Part shown: piece by piece, positions 1-6,035 of the stretch
Numbering within the stretch: the stretch's first letter is position 1
Layout: each line of letters begins with the position of its first letter
Assembly (NCBI GenBank): GCA_024511395.1
Contig: JANELJ010000035.1
Span: forward strand, 1-7,429
Length of the DNA: 7,429 nt
Origin: Gammaproteobacteria bacterium
Lineage (GTDB): Bacteria > Pseudomonadota > Gammaproteobacteria > GRL18
Direction: 5' to 3'
Made by a program: the position numbers and the translations under genes
The notes under the pieces: model-generated
The model's database searches: none
Seen by the model: only the letters and a program-made list of their open reading frames with translations
Told to the model about the DNA's origin: nothing

Positions 1-323
1 GGACAATCCAGTTTAAGCCCCAGCTCACGTTGACGGGTTCGCCTTAATACCAGCCAGGCTCTGACAACAAGAGCACCGGTACTGTGACAGACCACATTAA
101 TGCGCTCTGTTTTATTAAATAACCGGTTGTAATCTGCTTCCAGTTTATCAGCAAAGTCTTTAAAGGTTGCTTCATCATCCATACTGGCATAATCAAGTAA
201 GAATACATTGGCTTTTTTAAAACCAGCTTCCCTGACAAAAAAATCCCGCAAGTCTTTAAAACTTTGCGGTCCGTCTGAATAACCATGAATAATTAAGAGT
301 TTCTCATTCTTTTTAACACTCAT
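1..323 (-). CDS. Alpha/beta hydrolase (lipase/esterase-like), 5' part only
   Basis: Reading from the ATG at 323-321 gives 107 residues with no stop before the window edge, so the C-terminal part is missing. The start is supported by AAGGAG seven bases upstream. Residues 9-17 (LLIIHGYSD) form the first core strand and the HG oxyanion-hole turn. Residues 77-90 (VVCHSTGALVVRAW) form the nucleophile elbow, with Ser81 as the probable catalytic serine. The first glycine of the usual GxSxG is Cys79 here. The Asp and His of the triad would lie beyond the edge. No signal peptide is seen, so it is probably cytoplasmic. The pattern resembles the PGAP1/DUF676-type esterase-lipase group, but the substrate cannot be told. 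It follows the BatD gene after 86 bases and could be co-transcribed or separate. Fold confidence is good; the exact function is unknown. Confidence 0.8.
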   Translation of the reverse strand, partial: MSVKKNEKLLIIHGYSDGPQSFKDLRDFFVREAGFKKANVFLLDYASMDDEATFKDFADKLEADYNRLFNKTERINVVCHSTGALVVRAWLVLRRTRQRELGLKLDC

Positions 324-330
324 AAACATT

Positions 331-336
331 CTCCTT
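331..336 (-). promoter_or_regulatory. Ribosome binding site of the alpha/beta hydrolase gene
   Basis: The minus strand reads AAGGAG followed by seven bases and then the ATG at 323-321. It is one of the strongest Shine-Dalgarno matches in the window. It fixes the start of the partial hydrolase, whose frame differs from a longer-looking but spurious open frame across the same region. Confidence 0.75.
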
Positions 337-361
337 GATTGTTCGACAGCTGCTAAAGTTT

Positions 362-396
362 CCCTCACCCTGGCTCTCTCCCGGAGGGAGAGAGAA
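362..396. repeat. REP-like intergenic hairpin between the BatD and hydrolase genes
   Basis: Positions 374-382 (CTCTCTCCC) and 386-394 (GGGAGAGAG) form a perfect 9-bp inverted repeat around a 3-base loop. A CCCTCACCC segment (362-370) flanks it on one side. This combination resembles dispersed intergenic palindromes found in many gammaproteobacteria, which is family knowledge and was not searched here. No run of T follows the stem on either strand, so an intrinsic terminator is unlikely. It may fold in the transcript at the end of the six-gene block and limit decay or read-through, which is inference. Confidence 0.6.
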
Positions 397-409
397 ATAT
401 TCTTCTAAT

Positions 410-1873
410 TTAGGCTTTATGAGTATAATAGTCAATTAAGCGCAATTTTATGGCACTTAATAAATCATTTGTTACGCCATCATTTGAAGCGTTAAAACAC
501 AGTAAATTCAGGGATTGAGCAAGCTCCTGCAAATACCTGTCCTGTACCTGTTCAGCCCATTCAGATAAGGTTCTGCTGCCGGAAGTTTGCAATAATAATT
601 CTCTGAGTTGCTCTGCAGAACCGCAGACCTCAATATCACGAATAAAGGCGATACATTTTTGGCGGGACTTAAACCATTTATACAGATAGAACACCATAAG
701 AGCAATCAGCAGTAATAGCAGAATGAATAACAGATATTGAGCAAATACCGGGATATACCAAAGAGACGGCAGTTGAATCTGTGTTTGTTTTAACAGCCCC
801 TGTTCGGGATCAAAATAATTAATACTGATATGGGTGTTTTTTAATGGTATTGTCCAGGTCGGTACAGCAACACTCCAGCTCTGTGCAGATTGTTTTCCTG
901 TACCCCTCAACTGCTCATGGGCAGCAAACTTAACTCGATCCGGCGTTGTCTGAGCCATTTTGGCCAAGCGGCTTCGAATACCATATATTTCCTCTCCCAG
1001 ATAGCCATCACTTTTTATGGATAACTGCCAGAAAGGGCAGCTATTGACCTGTTCCAGTTTGCTGCTGATCTCAATTTGTGCCACGGGAACGGTGGCTGGA
1101 ATATAGGCCGGTACCGGTTTGATAGTGATATTAATAACAGGAAGATAAAAACGCCAGCGTCCCCTGCTGCCCCGCTGCACACCAGAAGGTGCATCGAGGC
1201 TAAAATGGCCATAGTTCTGAGCTTTTAACTGCCAGTTAACCCGAACAGTCTTAATACCATTCTTATACTCACTTTCCTGCCAGCTGTACAGCACACTAAA
1301 ACCGGGAAAACGGGCTTCTTCTGTTTTAACCTGGTTATTCTCTGTCATCAGGTTCTGCACAATACTGATAATAATGGTTTCACCCTGCCAAATCTCTTTA
1401 GGCGGCGAGTTCCAGTGAGGTGCACCATTAATATTATTGCGTATCAACGGACGTACATTAATATCAACAGGACGGGCTATGGCACCGCCCTGAGCAATAG
1501 CATGCAGGGTTTTAATGCCTGTTGTTCTTGGATATAAACGCAGATACTGAATGGTTTTAATATACCCTCCGGGAAGGTTTTCACTGTCCCTGGACATATC
1601 TTCAATATAAAAATTTTTATTCCAGCTATGCAGCTGGGCCGGTTCGGGTATGCTCTGCCCGAAATAAACAAGCTGCACTGATAAAAATTTGCCCATTTCC
1701 AGTTCCGTTTTATCAGTAACAATATTCAGGACAGCCTTTTTTTCCATATTTTTTTCAATGTCTGTACTGGCCAGGGCTGTATTAGCCAGTACAGGTATCA
1801 AAATCAAAAGAAGGCTAAAACTGAAACAGGATAACAACAGCAGGGATAATAATCGGTACACCGTATTTACCAT
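410..1873 (-). CDS. BatD-like periplasmic protein with C-terminal membrane anchor
   Basis: This 487-residue protein has a long hydrophobic signal peptide (about residues 7-30) with a plausible cleavage site after ALA at residue 35. A beta-rich periplasmic region covers about residues 45-365. A transmembrane helix lies at about 371-397, followed by a basic stop-transfer segment (KWFKSRQK) and a helical cytoplasmic tail of about 85 residues. This order, and its place directly after the VWA genes, match the BatD family (oxygen-tolerance type). The periplasmic part contains repeated strand patterns consistent with Ig-like modules, for example residues 47-71 and 162-172. Its ATG overlaps the preceding stop by 7 nt (ATGGTAA), and AGGGA sits eight bases upstream, so translation is probably coupled. 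It likely acts as the periplasmic partner of the VWA proteins; its precise role is unknown. Sequence identity to characterised BatD could not be measured. Confidence 0.82.
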   Translation of the reverse strand: MVNTVYRLLSLLLLSCFSFSLLLILIPVLANTALASTDIEKNMEKKAVLNIVTDKTELEMGKFLSVQLVYFGQSIPEPAQLHSWNKNFYIEDMSRDSENLPGGYIKTIQYLRLYPRTTGIKTLHAIAQGGAIARPVDINVRPLIRNNINGAPHWNSPPKEIWQGETIIISIVQNLMTENNQVKTEEARFPGFSVLYSWQESEYKNGIKTVRVNWQLKAQNYGHFSLDAPSGVQRGSRGRWRFYLPVINITIKPVPAYIPATVPVAQIEISSKLEQVNSCPFWQLSIKSDGYLGEEIYGIRSRLAKMAQTTPDRVKFAAHEQLRGTGKQSAQSWSVAVPTWTIPLKNTHISINYFDPEQGLLKQTQIQLPSLWYIPVFAQYLLFILLLLLIALMVFYLYKWFKSRQKCIAFIRDIEVCGSAEQLRELLLQTSGSRTLSEWAEQVQDRYLQELAQSLNLLCFNASNDGVTNDLLSAIKLRLIDYYTHKA

Positions 1874-3660
1874 GAACGCTGTCCCTCACTATCCAGAGGT
1901 TTATCCGGAACAAAGTGCAGACCGGTTTCATAGGCCATTAGCTGATTAAATAGCTGAGCAGTGGACTCAGGCTGAACATCCTGGCGGGAGAGCACCCAGA
2001 AATTTTCATTCTCCAGGGAAGAAGAAGACCCTTTATACAACTGAAACTTAATGCCCTGTTTGAGCAGGTTCTGCTGCTGTTGAACTGACAACTGGCGAAA
2101 GACAGGATTGTTTCTCAGCTTTTCAAAACTCGGTAAAAATATTCCATCAGCCACCTTGTCCGTAAACTTTTCTGTTAGCTGAGAGGTTGCGGCACGCCAC
2201 TGAGCACGCTGCTGAGTGATTTCAACATCCTTAATCGTCTCACGTATGGCCTTTGCAAGAGAATGGGCAAACTCAATATTAACAGCGGTTTTATCCGTCG
2301 CAATATCCCGCCGGGCGGCGTCCTGGTATAAAACCTCTGCCTGTTCATAATCACCCAGATAAAAATAACTATTGGCCAGATTAAAAACAGCCTGTGCCTG
2401 TAAACTTTTATCTTTAAGATGCCAGGCTAGTCGGGAAAAAACCTGTTGTGCGCAGTTGTAATCTTTTAAACGATAACAGGCAACGCCCCGTGCAAAACGT
2501 GCATAATCTGATAATAACTGACGCTTATCAGGCTGTGTGAGGTCAAGCACTTTTTGATACTGCTTTGTCTGCAGGGCATTATTAATCTGCTCATCCAGTG
2601 TTTGATTATTATGGCAGGCAGTAAGCAGTAATATTAAACTGATCACCATAAGTTTTGATACTGAACCGGTAAAACGCAGTGCTGCCAGTAAAAAAAGTCC
2701 GCCCAGTAGCAACGGGATATAAAACCATTCGTGCCATAGAACCTGATTAAAATCCTTACCTTTAATTTCAGGTCGTGGAATATTCAATATTTCCCGCAGT
2801 GACACTTCATTGACAGCTTCTAACGGGTAATACTTCCCTTTTGCTGCTTGAGCCAGTCGTTGCAGATTTTCACTATGACGTCTGCTCACCACAATCACCC
2901 CGTTATGAGTCAGACTACGATTTAATCCCTGTGGAATACTGACGGCTTCATCACCACCCACCCCAATAATAACAATGTTTTCATAATTGTCTTTAACCTT
3001 AGTAATGCGTTTAAGAGCTTTCTCCAGAGCCGTTTTACCTGAATCGCCATCACTGAATAACAGCAGATAGGTATGTGAAGTAGTCTTATTTTTATCATGT
3101 GAGTTATCATATTCCTTGTTCTCCAAAGCTGAAGCCAGATTATTGCCATTAGTTGGAGGCCGAAACTTGCTCAACTGGCTGATAAAATGGCTCAGTAAAT
3201 TCTGATCCATGGTGGGAATAAGCAATGTATGTGGTTGACCGGCAAAAATAGACAGCCCCACTTTAGTCTGTTCCGGTAATACACCTGTCCACTGCTGTAA
3301 CTGCTGCTGAACCTGTGCAATACGGCTCTGACTACTGTCTATGGCCTGCATGGACTGGGAAAAATCAACTAATACCCTGACTGTGGAGCTTTGTTGTAAT
3401 AAGGCTGGTGGTACCCACTGGCCTATCCTGGGGCCGGCAAGCGCCAGGCAGAACATCAGCCAGGCCGCACTTAAGAACAGCAGGTGAGGTGTCAATTTTA
3501 GTTTTCCTGAATCAGCCTGCAACCAGGGTAAAAATTGTGTATCTGCAATCTGCTGCCAGCGTGTTCTCTGTTTAAAATAAATCCATAACAATACCAGAAA
3601 CGGAACTAAAATCAGCCCTAGAGCACCGGGTAAATACCAGTAAATCCCTTCAGGAAACAT
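1867..3660 (-). CDS. BatB-like VWA membrane protein fused to a BatC-like TPR domain
   Basis: I place the start at the ATG at 3660 (597 aa). It has GGGAG five bases upstream and begins at the first hydrophobic segment. An in-frame ATG at 3690 would add ten unconvincing residues. Membrane segments lie at about residues 8-28 and 57-76. The VWA domain spans about 93-295, with an intact MIDAS motif D99-F-S-Q-S103 and FSDGD at 202-206. Two further hydrophobic segments (about 312-330 and 336-348) precede a helical region. Residues 350-475 look like TPR repeats (for example 423-450, AVFNLANSYFYLGDYEQAE and following). The positive-inside rule puts both the VWA and TPR parts in the periplasm. The second hydrophobic pair ends in LLLTAC (344-349), a lipobox-like sequence at an internal position. 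The C-terminal 120 residues are glutamine-rich and not assigned to a domain. The gene overlaps its upstream neighbour by 11 nt. It presumably acts with BatA and BatD in a membrane-bound MoxR-partner complex. Confidence 0.88.
   Translation of the reverse strand: MFPEGIYWYLPGALGLILVPFLVLLWIYFKQRTRWQQIADTQFLPWLQADSGKLKLTPHLLFLSAAWLMFCLALAGPRIGQWVPPALLQQSSTVRVLVDFSQSMQAIDSSQSRIAQVQQQLQQWTGVLPEQTKVGLSIFAGQPHTLLIPTMDQNLLSHFISQLSKFRPPTNGNNLASALENKEYDNSHDKNKTTSHTYLLLFSDGDSGKTALEKALKRITKVKDNYENIVIIGVGGDEAVSIPQGLNRSLTHNGVIVVSRRHSENLQRLAQAAKGKYYPLEAVNEVSLREILNIPRPEIKGKDFNQVLWHEWFYIPLLLGGLFLLAALRFTGSVSKLMVISLILLLTACHNNQTLDEQINNALQTKQYQKVLDLTQPDKRQLLSDYARFARGVACYRLKDYNCAQQVFSRLAWHLKDKSLQAQAVFNLANSYFYLGDYEQAEVLYQDAARRDIATDKTAVNIEFAHSLAKAIRETIKDVEITQQRAQWRAATSQLTEKFTDKVADGIFLPSFEKLRNNPVFRQLSVQQQQNLLKQGIKFQLYKGSSSSLENENFWVLSRQDVQPESTAQLFNQLMAYETGLHFVPDKPLDSEGQRSW
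1882..1886 (-). promoter_or_regulatory. Ribosome binding site of the BatD-like gene
   Basis: The minus strand reads AGGGA eight bases before the ATG at 1873-1871. The site lies inside the last codons of the upstream VWA/TPR gene. It supports the start that overlaps that gene's stop codon. Confidence 0.55.
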
Positions 3661-4720
3661 CTCTGCTCCCCCGTGAATAGCGTACAGCAAGAAACAACAG
3701 TATCAACATGGCAGTAAGCAAAGGAATATAATACCAAGGCTGAGTTATTTTATTATCAACAGAGCGATTATTATCAGTCTTCGTTTTTGACTGCTGAAGT
3801 GATTTATGTTGTAACTGCACAATGGTAGCCATAGCCCGTTTAAAGTCATTATGGTCACGGGCATGAAAAAGCTTTCCTTTACCTGCTTTTGCTACCTTTT
3901 TTAGCACATCCAGATTAACAGGCTCATAAAGCAGACTACTGGTATTTAATACTGCACTTTCAGGCTGTACCGAACCGACGGCTATAACATAAACAATAAA
4001 ACCTTTTTCTGATAATTGTTCAGCCGCTGTCTGCGGTGAGATATCACCTACCTGAGTGCCGCCATCGGAGATAATAATAGCCACCTGTGCATTATCCGAA
4101 CTATTGCTGCTGTTTTTATTCTTATTAGCAAACTTTTTTTCAATCAGCTTAAGTGTGGCCCCCATGTCTGAAATACGGCCGCCAAGAAAAGTGGTTATTC
4201 GCCCTATTTCATGCTGTACAACATTAATATCCTTTGTTAGCGGCAGCCATAATGCTGGTGGATTACCGGATATAAGCAGAGCAAACCGATCCCCCGTATA
4301 AAAATCAAGTGCCTCCGAAAGTTCTTTTCTGGCAAAGCCAATACGACTGACAGACTGATTATTAATCAGGTAATCACTTAAACTCATGGACAGAGCGGTA
4401 TCCATTACAAGAACCATGTCAATGGGCTGCTTGTTATCTCTTTCTGCAAGCTGTCCAGTATATTGAACAGGTTGTGCCAGAGCCAGTAGTAATAAACTGA
4501 GCAATACTGAGAGCAGGACATTATGCTGCCTGAAATGCACCTGTTTTTTTTCATGCTGCAGAGTTTCAGCATCCATGGAATTAAGTAAAGGATAATGAAT
4601 GGTTATTAAAGGCAACCAGCGAGGCCATAATATCTTCACTGATCTGAATTTATACCAGACCAGCCAGATTATGGGTATAAAATACAGCCAGACTTCCTGT
4701 TTAAAACCAAACTCAGACAT
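3650..4720 (-). CDS. BatA-like VWA-domain inner membrane protein
   Basis: This 356-residue protein has hydrophobic segments at about residues 11-24, 67-84 and 328-346. The basic stretches next to them (24-34, 57-66, 347-353) place the VWA domain (about 100-305) in the periplasm. The domain shows VLVMDTALSMS (103-113), GATL (187-190) and IIISDGG (215-221), which correspond to the MIDAS strand, the threonine loop and the aspartate loop. The MIDAS reads D107-T-A-L-S111, so the first serine of DxSxS is alanine, which may weaken metal binding. An Asn/Ser/Lys-rich insertion (196-210) precedes the fourth core strand. The architecture is that of BatA, and the gene lies next to a second VWA gene of the same topology, suggesting an old tandem duplication. 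Its ATG overlaps the DUF4381 stop by 8 nt (ATGTCTGA). The family call is firm; the molecular client is unknown. Confidence 0.87.
   Translation of the reverse strand: MSEFGFKQEVWLYFIPIIWLVWYKFRSVKILWPRWLPLITIHYPLLNSMDAETLQHEKKQVHFRQHNVLLSVLLSLLLLALAQPVQYTGQLAERDNKQPIDMVLVMDTALSMSLSDYLINNQSVSRIGFARKELSEALDFYTGDRFALLISGNPPALWLPLTKDINVVQHEIGRITTFLGGRISDMGATLKLIEKKFANKNKNSSNSSDNAQVAIIISDGGTQVGDISPQTAAEQLSEKGFIVYVIAVGSVQPESAVLNTSSLLYEPVNLDVLKKVAKAGKGKLFHARDHNDFKRAMATIVQLQHKSLQQSKTKTDNNRSVDNKITQPWYYIPLLTAMLILLFLAVRYSRGSRDVS
3666..3670 (-). promoter_or_regulatory. Ribosome binding site deciding the BatB-like start
   Basis: The minus strand reads GGGAG, then CAGAG, then ATG at 3660-3658. This favours the internal methionine over the one at 3690. 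It makes the overlap with the BatA stop (3652-3650) 11 nt instead of 41 nt, in line with the other short overlaps in this operon. Confidence 0.6.
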
Positions 4721-5084
4721 ACTGTTTAATTCTCTGTAACAGCAGGAGGATCTGTTCAGGATCTGGTGGCTGCTTTTTAAAGCGTAATCTGTCCAGTTCT
4801 GACTGAAAATGATTTATTTCAGTTTTTTTATTATGCTCTAAAGCTCTTAGTAATTCAGCAAGCTGATCAGCCGCTTTAACTGGACTGATACTTTGTTTTA
4901 ATAACTGCAGTTTCAGAGATCGCCAGGGATTATTAAAAACCGTTTTGTAATACCAGAAGAATAACAGCAGTACGGCAGTAAAAAACAAGGCCATCAGCAA
5001 TATGGATGTTGTACTGAATACCATACTGGAAGGTAATTGCGGAATAAAAATATCAGCCAGATTGTCAGCCTGAGAAACCCGCAT
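4713..5084 (-). CDS. Short DUF4381-family membrane protein
   Basis: This 123-residue protein has one transmembrane helix at about residues 25-46. It is preceded by LADIFIPQLPSS (9-20), which fits the 'L-DI-lP--p' entry motif of DUF4381 proteins. After the helix comes a basic, helical tail (about 47-123), presumably cytoplasmic. Members of this family usually sit between the DUF58 and first VWA genes in MoxR operons, exactly as here. It is shorter than the roughly 150-180 residues I would expect, and I do not see the usual Gly-Trp segment (like LTGxxWLxFLD) in the tail. It starts 1 nt after the DUF58 stop (TAG-T-ATG) with only a weak GGTAAG upstream, so it is probably translated by coupling. 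Its function is unknown, probably a membrane anchor or linker between the cytoplasmic and periplasmic parts of the system. The family call rests mainly on position and the N-terminal motif. Confidence 0.7.
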   Translation of the reverse strand: MRVSQADNLADIFIPQLPSSMVFSTTSILLMALFFTAVLLLFFWYYKTVFNNPWRSLKLQLLKQSISPVKAADQLAELLRALEHNKKTEINHFQSELDRLRFKKQPPDPEQILLLLQRIKQYV

Positions 5085-5085
5085 A

Positions 5086-5991
5086 CTAACTTACCAGCCG
5101 TTGTGGATTTAGATTGTCCTGCACAGTGGAAACCAAGCTGAAATTAATCGACGATTGCTTAAATAAATCAATGAGCATTTCAAAGCGTGCCTCAATTAAC
5201 TGGTTTAATAGCGGTTGCTGAGATTTTGTAAGATTAAAGATGGATTGTTTCCAGACCAGTTCAATGTCGCTGCTAAAATTCACCCTCTGTTCTGACGGAT
5301 CCTGAATACAGAATGCCTGACAGGCACAGTAATGACCCAGTGCCTGCAGTGATTTTTTATGCTGCTGCTTCAGAGAATTAAAATCAGATAGTAAAATCAG
5401 ATCACTGCCCTGCTCAACATGCTGTTTTATGCCGGCAAAGATATGCAGCCAGTCAGATTCATGGTCAGAATGACCGGGCGGACACGGTTGATTGGCCTGT
5501 CTGAACATGGTTTTAAGACTGTTAAGACCAGACTGTGCAGGCAGCCATTGATGATTGCTGTCTAGAATGTTAAAAGCGACCTGCCGCTGTTCCTTAATGG
5601 CCTGTGCACTGAGAACTACCGCAAGACGCAGTGCCTGAGCCGCTTTAAGACGACTGTGTGTGGCATAACGCATGGAAGCGGAACGATCTAGTAAAATACA
5701 CAGGGGACGGGATAATTCACTATGAAACGTTCTGACCAGAGGTACAGTGGATCGAGCAGTGGCCCGCCAGTCAATAATTCGGGGATCATCTCCGGGATAA
5801 TAGGCTCGAACTTCTGCAAAATCCGATCCTGAACCAATATTGGCTGAAACGGTTTCGCCACTTTGAATAGATTTTAAGGGCTTTTGATAAACACTGTTGA
5901 GTGGATTACCCGCCAGTTGAATAAGCTGATTAATTTCCGAATCACTGAGCAGGTTTTGTGTGAGCAGGGAGTGTCCGGGGGAAAAAACCAT
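5086..5991 (-). CDS. DUF58 protein with VWA-like domain (MoxR partner)
   Basis: This 301-residue protein carries the hallmark DUF58 block at about residues 54-92 (SGSDFAEVRAYYPGDDPR, then IDWRATAR). It continues into a VWA-like fold. The MIDAS-type motif D102-R-S-A-S106 is intact, and a second acidic loop, LLSDF, lies at 200-204. There is no transmembrane segment, so it is cytoplasmic and of the short DUF58 type. A Cys cluster (C222, C224, C228 in YCACQAFC) precedes the DPSE motif; I know no family role for it. DUF58 proteins are nearly always encoded next to MoxR and are taken to be its adaptor or substrate-binding partner. It starts 44 bases after the MoxR stop, without a clear Shine-Dalgarno sequence, so the exact start is less certain than the family. 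The gene ends 1 nt before DUF4381. Confidence 0.92.
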   Translation of the reverse strand: MVFSPGHSLLTQNLLSDSEINQLIQLAGNPLNSVYQKPLKSIQSGETVSANIGSGSDFAEVRAYYPGDDPRIIDWRATARSTVPLVRTFHSELSRPLCILLDRSASMRYATHSRLKAAQALRLAVVLSAQAIKEQRQVAFNILDSNHQWLPAQSGLNSLKTMFRQANQPCPPGHSDHESDWLHIFAGIKQHVEQGSDLILLSDFNSLKQQHKKSLQALGHYCACQAFCIQDPSEQRVNFSSDIELVWKQSIFNLTKSQQPLLNQLIEARFEMLIDLFKQSSINFSLVSTVQDNLNPQRLVS

Positions 5992-6035
5992 ATTTAAGAT
6001 ATCAGCTCATGAATTAAAAGAAAGGAAACAGATGT

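Noticed and set aside
44..286. An 80-residue minus-strand open frame inside the hydrolase gene
   Set aside because: It is in a different frame from the hydrolase, which has a strong ribosome binding site, the HG turn and the HSTG elbow. The 80-residue product resembles nothing.
374..394. Intrinsic transcription terminator
   Set aside because: The hairpin is perfect, but no T-run follows it on either strand.
1689..1949. A plus-strand open frame across the BatD start
   Set aside because: It is antisense to the BatD signal peptide and the end of the BatB-like gene, has no recognisable domain and is explained as a shadow.
2610..2649. A separate TPR lipoprotein gene starting at the internal methionine (2649)
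   Set aside because: The frame is continuous with the VWA part, and there is no Shine-Dalgarno sequence before this ATG. I keep a single fused gene and report the lipobox as a finding.
4056..4301. A plus-strand open frame opposite the BatA VWA domain
   Set aside because: It is antisense to a well-supported gene. Its hydrophobic look comes from reading the complement of conserved VWA codons, and it has no ribosome binding site.
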